Assembly (NCBI RefSeq): GCF_020700235.1
Contig: NZ_CP085302.1
Coordinates: forward strand, 434,001 to 498,000
Direction: 5' to 3'
Length of the DNA stretch: 64,000 bases
DNA from: Haladaptatus pallidirubidus
GTDB lineage: Archaea; Halobacteriota; Halobacteria; Halobacteriales; Haladaptataceae
Each line of letters opens with the position of its first letter. Position 1 is the first letter of the stretch. Below the pieces are notes generated by a model that worked only from the letters and a program-made list of their open reading frames with translations, made no database searches and was not told the origin of the DNA. A program made the position numbers and the translations under genes. Positions 51,785 to 61,057 of the stretch are shown one piece after another.

Positions 51785-54700
51785 ATGACCGATTACATAC
51801 AGGACTCCGAGGATCAACACCTACTTGCTTCCCCAAACGATCAGCAATCCAACTGTGGTGTCGGCGTGGTCATGGATCTCGCTGGGAGTGAGAGTCATGA
51901 TATACTAGCTGATGGACTTAATCTCCTCGAAAATCTCGAACATCGGGGTACAACCGGCGCGGAAGAGAACACCGGGGATGGCGCAGGGGTCTTATTTCAG
52001 ATACCACATGAATTCTTCGCCGATGAGATACCAGTAGAACTCCCCCCGTCTGACGAATATGCAGTCGGAACTGTTTTCTTACCGAAATCAGAGACTAAGC
52101 GAATTGAACTTCAGCGCCTCGCTGAGGAAATGCTGGCAAATGAAGGGTTCAATATATTCCACTGGCGCCCCGTACCAACAAATAATGACGATCTCGGACG
52201 AACAGCACTTGAATCTGAACCAGCCATCTGGCAGTGTTTCGTCCAAGCCAACGATCATCTTGACTCACAGGTCTTCGACCGGAGGCTCTACGTTGCCCGC
52301 CGTACGTTGGAACAAGCGATTAAAGAGGCTAAAAACGACGGCACTGAGCGGTTTTACGTCTGCTCGCTCAATCGCCAAACCGTCGTCTACAAGGGACTGC
52401 TCAAAGGCGAGCAACTGTCGAATTACTTTCCTGATCTCCGCGACGACCGCCTCACGACGACGTTTGCTATGGTTCATGCCCGATTCTCAACCAACACCCT
52501 CGGCGCGTGGCACCTCGCACACCCATACCGCCGAGTGATTCATAACGGAGAGTTCAACACCATTCAGGGCAACATCAATTGGATGCGGGCTCGGGAGACT
52601 GACCTCGACACCGACGAGTTTGATCCCCAGCGTGTCACACCTGTGATCGCCGACCCTGAGGGAAGTGATACTGCCGTGGTAGACAACACTCTCGAACTCC
52701 TTTTACAGAGCGGTCGGGAACTCCCCCACGCACTTCGGATGATGGTTCCTGAAGCATGGCGAAAAGACAACCATATGAGTGCAACACGCAAGGAATTTTA
52801 TAACTTCCACGCCTCACTGCTTGAACCATGGGATGGTCCGGCACTCGTGGCAGCGACCGACGGCGAGCGTGTCGGCGCAGTACTAGATAGGAATGGCCTC
52901 CGTCCATGCCGATATGACTTAACAACCGACAACCGTCTTGTAATGGCCAGCGAGGTCGGGGCACTCGACATTCCTGAGAACGAGGTTCGCGAACGAGGTA
53001 GACTGGAACCCGGCCAACTCTTTTTGGCCGATCCCGAGGAGGGCCGCATCATCCCTGATGCCGAGATTTTTGACGACCTCACTGATGAGCAGTACGGCAA
53101 GTGGGTTGAAGCTGAGCAGATCGAACTTGAGACTATCTCAGGTTCCACAATTCGAGATAAAGACAAAGATCTCCGAGCACTGCAGACCACTTTCGGCTAT
53201 ACGCACGATGAGTTGGATAACTTACTCGAACCGATGGCTAAGCAGGGAAAAGATCCAGTCGGGTCGATGGGTGACGATACGCCTCTCTCAGTTCTTTCGG
53301 CGTTTAACCGCCCGCTATTCTCATACTTCAAGCAGTTATTCGCACAGGTGTCGAATCCGCCAATCGACTATCTCCGCGAAGACTGTGTGACGAGCTTGGA
53401 AAGCCGTCTCGGCAGACAACGTAACCTCCTCTCTGAGTCGCCTGCTCACGCCCGTCAACTCGTCCTTGACTCACCGGTACTGACCGACGCCGAGATCGCT
53501 ATAGTGAAAGACCAGAACGAGATTCCCGTTGAAACTGTGGATCTCACCTATCCTGCCGGCTCCGATCTCGAAATCGCAATTAAACGCATTCGGCGGGAGG
53601 CTCGCAAAGCAGTTGAGAGTGGAGCCGAAATCCTAGTTCTCTCAGATCGCCAAGTTGACGAAGGTCACCTCGCTATCCCAAGTCTACTCGCTACAGGCGC
53701 AGTTCACCACTATCTCGTCCGCGAAGGCCTACGAACTCATACTGGACTTGTAGTAGAATCGGGCGCACCTCGGACAGTTCATCAGCTTGCCTGTCTTATG
53801 GGCTACGGCGCAGGTGCAGTTAATCCCTACCTCGCGTTTCAAAGTATCGCAGACCTCGTAGCTGGGTCGGATGGAGCAGATGAGGAGAAAACCATCGAGG
53901 CATACATCCATGCGCTCGAAGATGGCCTGCTCAAGACCATGTCCAAGATTGGTATCTCGACGGTCGAGAGTTACCAGGGAGCTCAAATTTTCGAGGCAGT
54001 AGGACTCAACTCTGACTTTGTGGCTGAATACTTCGAAGGCACTCCTGCGCGTACGGAGGGCGTCGGCATTGAGGAATTAGAGACGGAGCTGCGTGAGCGC
54101 CACGCACAAGCCTACGCCGACGACCCTGAACCTGAACGGCAGGGAGAGTTCGAACATCGTTCAGATGGCCGACTTCACCAGTGGAATCCTAAGACTGTTG
54201 GCACGCTCCAGCAAGCAGTCCGCCAAGACGATTATGACACATACGGCGAGTTCGCCGACGCCATAAACGACCAAAACGGCAACCTCCAGACGCTTCGAGG
54301 CCTGCTCGAATTCAATATCGAAGAACAACAGTCGATTCCCATTGAAGAGGTAGAGCCTGTCAAGAGTATCGTAAAGCGGTTCTCGACTGCCGCGATGAGT
54401 CTCGGGTCGCTCTCCCCAGAAGCTCATGAGAATAATGCCATCGCGATGAATCGACTCGGCGCGAAGTCTAATACAGGAGAGGGTGGTGAACCCCCCGAAC
54501 GATTCGGGACTGAGAAGGAATGCAACGTCAAACAAGTTGCCTCCGGACGATTCGGGGTCACCAGCACCTATCTCTCGAGTGCTGAGGAGCTTCAAATCAA
54601 GATGGCCCAGGGGTCGAAGCCTGGCGAGGGGGGCCATCTCCCCGGCAAAAAAGTAAACGAGATGATCGCACATGTCCGGTGTTCGACGCCCGGCGTGGGT

Positions 54701-56305
54701 CTCATCTCACCGCCTCCCCAGCACGATATCTACTCCATTGAGGATCTCAAACAACTTATTCACGACCTCAAAACTGTGAATCCCGATGCCGACATCAACG
54801 TCAAGTTGGTCTCGGAAGACGGCATCGGAACTATTGCGGCGGGGGTAGCAAAGGCCAATGCGGATGTCGTTCACATCTCAGGGCATTCTGGTGGAACCGG
54901 TGCGAGTCCGCGCACCTCTATCAAGCACGCGGGTCTACCGTGGGAACTTGGCCTTGCGGAAGCCAACCAAATGCTCCGAAAGACTGATCTTCGTTCGCGA
55001 ATCCGGGTGAGTGTCGATGGTGGTTTGAAAACTGGCCGGGACGTGGCAGTCGCGGCCCTACTCGGCGCAGAAGAATATGTGTTTGGTACCGTCAGCCTTG
55101 TCACTTCGGGGTGTGTGATGGCTCGCCAATGCCACAAAAACACATGTCCAGTCGGTGTTGCTACCCAGGACGAGGATCTTAGAGCTAGGTTCCCTGGCAC
55201 ACCTGACCACGTTGTCAATTACATGACGTTCATTGCGCAAGAACTTCGAGAGATCATGGCCGACCTCGGCTTCAGTACAGTCGAGGAAATGATCGGACAG
55301 GTCGAGTACCTCAGACAGCGCAAAACTGATCACCCGAAAGCCCGTGGACTTGACCTTTCGGCGATCCTCACTGATCCCAACCCCGAAGGAGACGCCCGAA
55401 CTAAGACCTGCGAACAAACCCACGAAATAGACGACCATCTTGACCGAGACCTGCTTAAAGCCGCTGAGCCAGCGATCGTGGATGATACCCCGGTGGAACT
55501 CGAGATCGAAATTAGCAACAAGGATCGTGCAGTGGGGGCAATGCTCTCTGGTCGGATCTCCGAGAAGTACGGTGAGCCAGGGCTGTCAGATGGAACCCTC
55601 TCATGCTCATTCCAAGGCACAGCTGGCCAGAGTTTCGCTGCCTTTCTTCAGTCGGGCGTAGACTTCTACCTCTCCGGTGCGGCCAACGATTATCTCGGCA
55701 AGGGATTATCCGGTGGACGCGTTGCCATTTCGACCCCTGAATCCGCAGGCTATAACCCCGCAGAAAACAGTATCGTGGGTAATGTCGCGCTCTACGGTGC
55801 GACCAGTGGTGAAGCCTATGTCAATGGTGTTGCGGGTGAACGATTCGCGGTTCGCAACTCCGGTGTGAAGGCAGTTGTCGAGGGTGTTGGCGACCACGGC
55901 TGCGAATATATGACCGGCGGTGTCGTCGCAGTACTAGGCCAAACAGGTATTAACTTCGCTGCAGGGATGAGCGGAGGCATCGCATACGTCTGGGACGAAC
56001 ACGGAGACTTCACGAGTAAGGTCAACAAGGGAATAGTACGGCTAACTGACGATCTGTCAGAGCGTGATGAACGCATCCTCCGCAGGCTTATAGAGAACCA
56101 TGCAGCGTACACCGACAGTGCTCGGGCCGCAGAATTGCTAGCGAATTGGGAATCCGCGTTGACATCGTTTATGAAAGTGATGCCGGAGGCATACGAGCGG
56201 GCTGTGACCGAAGAGGGTCGTGAGGATGTACGGGACTCCCCACCACCGCGGGCGAGCGATCGAAAGAGTGAGAGGACAGTCATGACGATAAGCGGAACAG
56301 ATTAA
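51785..56305 (+). CDS. gltB: Glutamate synthase large subunit
   Basis: A 1506-residue glutamate synthase. The N-terminal class II amidotransferase domain begins at CGVGVVMDLAGSESHDILAD with catalytic Cys about residue 24 after a short propeptide, followed by LENLEHRGTTGAEENTGDGA. A central domain follows, then the FMN-binding synthase domain with MSLGSLSPEAHENNAIAMNR, GHSGGTGASPRTSIKHAGLP and the 3Fe-4S ligands in CVMARQCHKNTCPVGVATQ. The C-terminal beta-helix repeats (YGATSGEAYVNGVAGERFAV) complete it. It converts glutamine and 2-oxoglutarate to two glutamates. No small subunit is nearby, so ferredoxin is a likely donor. Confidence 0.95.
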   Translation: MTDYIQDSEDQHLLASPNDQQSNCGVGVVMDLAGSESHDILADGLNLLENLEHRGTTGAEENTGDGAGVLFQIPHEFFADEIPVELPPSDEYAVGTVFLPKSETKRIELQRLAEEMLANEGFNIFHWRPVPTNNDDLGRTALESEPAIWQCFVQANDHLDSQVFDRRLYVARRTLEQAIKEAKNDGTERFYVCSLNRQTVVYKGLLKGEQLSNYFPDLRDDRLTTTFAMVHARFSTNTLGAWHLAHPYRRVIHNGEFNTIQGNINWMRARETDLDTDEFDPQRVTPVIADPEGSDTAVVDNTLELLLQSGRELPHALRMMVPEAWRKDNHMSATRKEFYNFHASLLEPWDGPALVAATDGERVGAVLDRNGLRPCRYDLTTDNRLVMASEVGALDIPENEVRERGRLEPGQLFLADPEEGRIIPDAEIFDDLTDEQYGKWVEAEQIELETISGSTIRDKDKDLRALQTTFGYTHDELDNLLEPMAKQGKDPVGSMGDDTPLSVLSAFNRPLFSYFKQLFAQVSNPPIDYLREDCVTSLESRLGRQRNLLSESPAHARQLVLDSPVLTDAEIAIVKDQNEIPVETVDLTYPAGSDLEIAIKRIRREARKAVESGAEILVLSDRQVDEGHLAIPSLLATGAVHHYLVREGLRTHTGLVVESGAPRTVHQLACLMGYGAGAVNPYLAFQSIADLVAGSDGADEEKTIEAYIHALEDGLLKTMSKIGISTVESYQGAQIFEAVGLNSDFVAEYFEGTPARTEGVGIEELETELRERHAQAYADDPEPERQGEFEHRSDGRLHQWNPKTVGTLQQAVRQDDYDTYGEFADAINDQNGNLQTLRGLLEFNIEEQQSIPIEEVEPVKSIVKRFSTAAMSLGSLSPEAHENNAIAMNRLGAKSNTGEGGEPPERFGTEKECNVKQVASGRFGVTSTYLSSAEELQIKMAQGSKPGEGGHLPGKKVNEMIAHVRCSTPGVGLISPPPQHDIYSIEDLKQLIHDLKTVNPDADINVKLVSEDGIGTIAAGVAKANADVVHISGHSGGTGASPRTSIKHAGLPWELGLAEANQMLRKTDLRSRIRVSVDGGLKTGRDVAVAALLGAEEYVFGTVSLVTSGCVMARQCHKNTCPVGVATQDEDLRARFPGTPDHVVNYMTFIAQELREIMADLGFSTVEEMIGQVEYLRQRKTDHPKARGLDLSAILTDPNPEGDARTKTCEQTHEIDDHLDRDLLKAAEPAIVDDTPVELEIEISNKDRAVGAMLSGRISEKYGEPGLSDGTLSCSFQGTAGQSFAAFLQSGVDFYLSGAANDYLGKGLSGGRVAISTPESAGYNPAENSIVGNVALYGATSGEAYVNGVAGERFAVRNSGVKAVVEGVGDHGCEYMTGGVVAVLGQTGINFAAGMSGGIAYVWDEHGDFTSKVNKGIVRLTDDLSERDERILRRLIENHAAYTDSARAAELLANWESALTSFMKVMPEAYERAVTEEGREDVRDSPPPRASDRKSERTVMTISGTD

Positions 56306-56438
56306 TTGAAATTACCTTAGAGATTCCCCTGTGATCTTTTAACTCAATAGGGAAGGGGTTGGAGTCCGTCGATTTCCATAATCAGGTTTTTCCTAAGATT
56401 TCACGTCTGCTTGATCAACCGATTATTGACCATTACCA

Positions 56439-57377
56439 TTACTGTTCTTCGTACAAGTAGCGCTCTTCTTCGGGTTGTTGAGTTGGATATGACGAGCGGT
56501 TGCCCCAAGGTGTACTGATTCCAGGGGATGGTGGGACAGTCCGTTTGTGCACCGTCTCAATGAATAGTGATGCGATGCGCTCAGCGGTATTCATATCAAC
56601 ATTGAGGGCATTAGCAGCAGTTCTAACTCGTTCACCTCGATCAACTATCCGCTGTAAGAGAGGATCAATAATACGGTAGGTGGCACCGAGATCCTCTGCA
56701 TCAGTTTGTCCGGGGCGTAATCCTGCTGTCGGAGCTTTGTTGATGATCCGCCGAGGAAGTCCAATATGACTGGCTAACGCTCGAACCTCTGTTTTGTACA
56801 GATCACCGAGTGGATATAGATCGGCGCCACCATCTCCATATTTAGTAAAGTATCCAAGCAAGAGTTCAGATCGATTCGCCGTCCCACAGACAAGCCGAGA
56901 CTGTGCATTTGCCGCATAGTACGTACAGACCATCCGTAACCGTGCGACTACGTTTCCAATTGAATCACTTCTATCGTTAGTTTCAATTGTAGGAATTGTA
57001 GGAGTAACGATGTCCTCGAATACTTCGAGAATTGGTTGAAGTGGTATTTCATGAAACTCAATTCCTAGTCCATCCGCCATCGTTTGAGCCTCAGTCTGAT
57101 GAAACCCATCAGTTTTCGTCCACGGAAGTCCCAGTCCAAGTACGCGGTCGCTTCCGAGCGCTTCAACCGCCAAGATTGTAGTGAGCGTCGAGTCAATACC
57201 CCCACTCATCGGTACGATCACTCCTTGTACATCCACGTCAGCGACTCTGGTTCTAATGAACGAGAGAATCTCGGAACGAACGACCTCTAGCTCGCTAGAA
57301 CTGTACAAAAATTTCCCATCACCAACGCGAGGTCTTTTTTCATTGTTTGTGTCAATTTTGCTTGAAAGCATGGCCAA
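56439..57377 (-). CDS. NAD synthetase paralogue next to gltB
   Basis: A 312-residue ammonia-dependent NadE. PP-loop SGGIDST at residues 58-64; NVVARLRMVCTYYAANAQSR; GTANRSELLLGYFTKYGDGG; LYPLGDLYKTEVRALASHIG; and the substrate loop TAGLRPGQTDAEDLG, where the usual DE after QT is DA. The C-terminal tail (HKRTVPPSPGISTPWGNRSS then an acidic end) resembles the PP-x-P tails of the other NadE-like proteins at 30841 and 32544, so all three form one subfamily. It lies convergent to gltB with 133 bases between, again in an ammonium-assimilation context. Confidence 0.85.
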   Translation of the reverse strand: MAMLSSKIDTNNEKRPRVGDGKFLYSSSELEVVRSEILSFIRTRVADVDVQGVIVPMSGGIDSTLTTILAVEALGSDRVLGLGLPWTKTDGFHQTEAQTMADGLGIEFHEIPLQPILEVFEDIVTPTIPTIETNDRSDSIGNVVARLRMVCTYYAANAQSRLVCGTANRSELLLGYFTKYGDGGADLYPLGDLYKTEVRALASHIGLPRRIINKAPTAGLRPGQTDAEDLGATYRIIDPLLQRIVDRGERVRTAANALNVDMNTAERIASLFIETVHKRTVPPSPGISTPWGNRSSYPTQQPEEERYLYEEQ

Positions 57378-57587
57378 ACGATCACTGTATTATGTTTTTT
57401 CTGTTTATTGACCTGCTATTTAGGAGTTCCCCTTTAATAAATAATATTACCTATGTCGATCGTCTGCGTATTAATCGATCAGTGCTATCATCCGAACCTT
57501 TCCACAAACCTATAAATTTATATATCATTATAAATAAAACTGTGTTCAAGCATCAGTGTTTTAGTTCGAAAGGATCTAACGTGGTGA

Positions 57588-57965
57588 TTAGTTCGGCAGT
57601 TCTTTACGCCCTATTCTCACGCATGGCCAGCATGGGAACCCCTTAAGGCCGTCACAGTCGCAGTCTTCTGGGTCGGCATCTTTGTCGTCCTCCGAGGGGA
57701 AGGCCTCAAGCGTGCCGTCGTTGGTTGCGTTTTCGACGGCAGCCATGTGTTTGCAGAATACGTGGTGCGGGCAGGTGCAGGCCATCAGTTCGTTGGTTAC
57801 GTCGTCGATGGAGACGGTGTATTGGTGGTTTGCGGGGTTCTCATGGCTCTCGGTGGTGACGTCGACCATTCCGGGGGCATCGACGTCGAAGGAGAACTGT
57901 TCGGCCTGTGCGCGTTTCTGTGCCGTCTCGTCAGCTTCAAGTTCACTAGGCGATTTCGTACTCAT
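57588..57965 (-). CDS. SWIM zinc-finger protein
   Basis: A 125-residue protein starting MSTKSPSELEADETAQKRAQ. After FSFDVDAPGMVDVTTESHEN comes a beta-hairpin and the SWIM motif CTCPHHVFCKHM (CxCx4CxH; about residues 74-85), then an acidic linker and a Cys-rich end DCDCDGLKGFPCWPC. SWIM domains bind zinc and mediate DNA or protein contacts; in haloarchaea such small SWIM proteins are common. The start at 57965 is chosen over the upstream open frame to 58073. It is divergent from the wHTH gene at 58120, 154 bases away, so the two may be co-regulated. Confidence 0.82.
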   Translation of the reverse strand: MSTKSPSELEADETAQKRAQAEQFSFDVDAPGMVDVTTESHENPANHQYTVSIDDVTNELMACTCPHHVFCKHMAAVENATNDGTLEAFPSEDDKDADPEDCDCDGLKGFPCWPCVRIGRKELPN

Positions 57966-58119
57966 GGTCTTTCCAGACTGCATTTTGGAAGACCGGTGCC
58001 GGGTGCTGGTACACCCGGTGCGTTTCAACACGCCCGAGGGCACCGTTCTTCCTCCAAGTATTATGTAATACATGGCAATAAAACCATCGATGTACTATGT
58101 AGTGTATGGATTTAAGATG

Positions 58120-58386
58120 ATGGATAATGAACTGACGACTACGATGACAAACGAGAGAGAACGCGATACTCGTGGTCAATTTGCTGAGGAAACGACTGAC
58201 GATGATATTCTGACGGCGATGCGTGAGTCGGAGTTTCCGGCGGTGACCGCTCGGTGGGTCGCAGATACGGTTGAGATTGAGCGACCGTCCGCTCATCGAC
58301 GGCTTGAAGAGTTACAGGAGAATGGAGAGGTTGAGCGTGGGAAGTTGAGTCCGCGGGTTGTTATCTGGTGGATTCCGGAGGAATAG
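58120..58386 (+). CDS. Small winged-helix regulator
   Basis: An 88-residue protein from ATG at 58120 (58144, MTNERERDTRGQF, is an equally good start). DDDILTAMRESEFPAVTARW then VADTVEIERPSAHRRLEELQ forms the helix-turn-helix, and GEVERGKLSPRVVIWWIPEE the wing, a layout common to haloarchaeal MarR-like or DNA-binding domain-only proteins. It is divergent from the SWIM protein. Ligand and targets are unknown. Confidence 0.78.
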   Translation: MDNELTTTMTNERERDTRGQFAEETTDDDILTAMRESEFPAVTARWVADTVEIERPSAHRRLEELQENGEVERGKLSPRVVIWWIPEE

Positions 58387-58457
58387 CGGACGCTCTAATG
58401 TGTTTCCGCAGCAACGATCGTGAATCCCAGGGCAGTGGTTTCCTCCCTATCGGTTCA

Positions 58458-58640
58458 TCAGTCGGGCCGAGCGGCGTTCGCATCGACGACACGTCCGAGG
58501 AAGAGCACGGGGTCAGTGGGTCGGTTGCGAATCAAAAAGCAGAATGGCCGATCAACGGTCATCTCGAATGGATGGAGTGCTGCCGATGACGCTCGTACCT
58601 CTGAGGTAGCCGCGCTCACAGATGTTATACACGCCATTTC
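58458..58640 (-). pseudogene. C-terminal serpin remnant
   Basis: On the minus strand the frame reads AATSEVRASSAALHPFEMTV then DRPFCFLIRNRPTDPVLFLG and RVVDANAARPD before the stop. This is the characteristic end of serpins: the Ala-rich hinge and reactive-centre loop, then F-x-x-DRPFLFxIRDxxTGxVLFxGRVV. The rest of the roughly 400-residue inhibitor is absent from the window. It is a fragment left after deletion, unusual because serpins are rare in archaea. Confidence 0.6.
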
Positions 58641-58783
58641 ATTCCTTTTCAAGCGTCCACTTGCCATCTTTTCAAACTACGCCCATTCGTATCTGTTGTA
58701 ATTCTTGGATGGTGAGAGAACAATATCCTAGGCGAAACTATATACTCTTCCTTCTCGGTATAGGTTCCGAACAGGGACTGAGG

Positions 58784-59926
58784 ATGAGAGACGATTTCAA
58801 AGAGGATTTTGCCCTCACGGAGGACGTTGCGTACCTCGATGCAGCGAATATCGGGCTCGTCTCGGAACCAGTCATCGAAACGGCGACGGAGATCTTCGCG
58901 GACATCGCCCGCGGGGGCACGAGGGAACTAAACGAACAACGGGAGGCGATGGTCTACGACAATCTGCGAGAGGAAAGTGCAGCCCTGTTCGGCTGCGCTC
59001 CTGACGACGTTGCCGTTTTCAGTAGTACGACGGAGGCGCTCAACGTAATCGCGTGGAGTCTCGATTTGGGGAATGGGACGATTATCTCGACAGACGTCGA
59101 ATTCCCCAGTGTCACCTATCCCTGGATACGTATTGCCCGAACCCAGGATTTAGACGTGGTACTCGTCGAATCCGAAAACTGGATTGTTCCAGAGGAAACG
59201 TTGCTCAGTCGAATTACCGCAGACACTGCGGTCGTCGTCTTGAGTCATGTGGAGTACCTCACGGGTCAGCGGTTCGACCTCCAACGCATCATCGAACACG
59301 CGCATGAGATGGGGGCGATTGTAGTCGTCGATGGCATTCAGGCTGCAGGATACCTCCCGTTAGACCTCCAGGAGATGGGCGTGGACGTCTATATCACTGG
59401 GAGTTACAAATGGTTGCTCGCTCCCTTCGGTGCGGCAGTAGCATATATCGATGAAGATCTTCGGACAGACCTTGAGCCCGCCTTCGTGGGCTGGCGGTCA
59501 GTCGAGGAGATGTGGAATCTTGATGCCACGACCCTCACGTATGCACCCGCAGCACGAAAGTTCGAGTACAGCACGAGTGCCTACGACGTCAAACTCGCCA
59601 TGGCAGAATCAATCAAGTACTTGCGAACGATTGGGATCGAGAACATCTACGATCACAATCGGGAGTTGGTCACAATGTTGCGCCAGGAAGTACGCAACAT
59701 CGAAGGGACAGAAATCATTACGCCGGGAACTGAAGGATCTCGCCTTACGTTCTCCGTCGATGATATGGAGGGTGCTGAGATCGAACGGCGCCTCCAGAAT
59801 CTGTCCAGGCCAATCGAGGTCAGCATCCGATCGGGGTTGATTCGGGTCTCACCCCATATTTACAACACGGAAGCCGACATCCAGTACGCAATTGAGCAAT
59901 TCAAGGAGATTCTGGAAGGTCGCTGA
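58784..59926 (+). CDS. Class V aminotransferase (cysteine desulfurase-like)
   Basis: A 380-residue PLP enzyme starting MRDDFKEDFALTEDVAYLDA. It has ANIGLVSEPVIETATEIFAD, FSSTTEALNVIAWSLDLGNG, LSHVEYLTGQRFDLQRIIEH and GAIVVVDGIQAAGYLPLDLQ with the PLP Asp. GSYKWLLAPFGAAVAYI contains the Schiff-base Lys, and the C-terminal domain has RSGLIRVSPHIYNTEADIQY. It fits the isopenicillin-N-epimerase/selenocysteine-lyase branch; the desulfurase Cys loop is not evident. The substrate is unknown. The start at 58784 is chosen because the upstream open frame is hydrophobic and not conserved in character. Confidence 0.85.
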   Translation: MRDDFKEDFALTEDVAYLDAANIGLVSEPVIETATEIFADIARGGTRELNEQREAMVYDNLREESAALFGCAPDDVAVFSSTTEALNVIAWSLDLGNGTIISTDVEFPSVTYPWIRIARTQDLDVVLVESENWIVPEETLLSRITADTAVVVLSHVEYLTGQRFDLQRIIEHAHEMGAIVVVDGIQAAGYLPLDLQEMGVDVYITGSYKWLLAPFGAAVAYIDEDLRTDLEPAFVGWRSVEEMWNLDATTLTYAPAARKFEYSTSAYDVKLAMAESIKYLRTIGIENIYDHNRELVTMLRQEVRNIEGTEIITPGTEGSRLTFSVDDMEGAEIERRLQNLSRPIEVSIRSGLIRVSPHIYNTEADIQYAIEQFKEILEGR

Positions 59927-60444
59927 TAGCCACCGAGCGCAAACGAATCGCTATCGAGATAGTGACCTGACTATTGGTAGTGACGTGCGGCATCATCCTC
60001 AGTACTAATGCTGTGGTAATATCTATTGAGAATTGCAAAAATTATCGAATTTACCTAAACTACTGTACTTGCGATCATCCAGACAAAGAAGAGAATTCCT
60101 ATCCAGAAAAGCAACTGGAGTAGTAGAAATAGTCGAATTTTGTATGCTGAATTGCTTGGCCCCATGGTACCAATGCACATTTATAGAGTATTTGTTATAT
60201 ACTACCACATACCAGTAGTAGGCAGCGACTACTCAGAGGCTTCGGGGTATGCTGATGATGGCGGGTTTTCAGGCTTCCACACGTTTTTGTGTCGATTCAT
60301 CTGCTCAACTCGCTACCGAAAATGAAAAAAAGCTCATTAGAAAATTCTTGGAGGACATTTACCAGTTCACGTTCTATTTCTGATGTCTGTAGAAAGACCT
60401 TACGGGGTTATCGATGCCGCAATCTTATGTGGAACTGAGCAACC
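59927..60444. other. AT-rich intergenic, no gene seen
   Basis: About 520 bases. No family-like frame and no repeat was recognised. Confidence 0.5.
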
Positions 60445-60618
60445 ATGGCTTCCATCCTCGTCTGCTACGCCACTGGTGAAGGACAAACCGCGAAAGTAGC
60501 TGACCACATCGCCAACAGGCTCACCGCGAATGGTCGCGAAACAACGACGGTCAATGTGAAGGAGATCAGCACTGAGAAGGCGGTCCTCGCTGACTTCGAG
60601 TGCATCTCGGATTTCTAG
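60445..60618 (+). pseudogene. N-terminal fragment of a flavodoxin-like protein
   Basis: ATG at 60445 opens 57 codons: MASILVCYATGEGQTAKVAD then HIANRLTANGRETTTVNVKE and ADFECISDF before a stop. This is the FMN phosphate loop (T-G-E-G-Q-T) and first helix of HemG/flavodoxin-type proteins (about 170 residues when complete). After DFE.. the expected DAVIVGAS strand is missing. It is a truncated remnant; whether the short product is made is unknown. Confidence 0.65.
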
Positions 60619-60671
60619 CCACGTTGGTTTGGGTTCGTTATCGCCCATTGCAGTGGAGTATCGGTAATTGA

Positions 60672-60925
60672 TTACTGTGATACCGGTACCAAATCACGAT
60701 GCCGGAACCAGACATCAATTTCCCCACCATCGGTTTCGATGCGGTAGCTATAGGAGTCTAGTTCGCGCCCAGTCTCGTCTCCGAGATTGTCCTGCAGGAT
60801 GTCCATGATGATGCCTTCTTTCCCATGGTGTTCGCTATCGGGATCAGTCTCTGAGACGTAGACCTGTACGTATCGCCCAGTTGGTAGGGGTCACTCGCAG
60901 AATTGAACGTATCTCCAACTATCAT
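60672..60925 (-). pseudogene. Small unknown gene with a frameshift
   Basis: From ATG at 60925 the frame reads MIVGDTFNSASDPYQLG; after one missing base near 60880 the next frame continues RYVQVYVSETDPDSEHHGKE, GIIMDILQDNLGDETGRELD, then SYSYRIETDGGEIDVWFRHR and a stop. Joined, it makes an 84-residue acidic, beta-rich protein with no recognised family. A single-base deletion (or a sequencing error) explains the break. It is divergent from the gene at 61058. Confidence 0.5.
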
Positions 60926-61057
60926 TGTCCCTCGGAGGTCTCGTCTGTAACCGTCAAGTTTCGTCTCGGGATGTGTGATGATGAGGTCAACCCAACAAGG
61001 ATACTTCTGAAACCATCGACGAATTTCTTTAGATGAAGAGGTGACAAAATCGACCCA

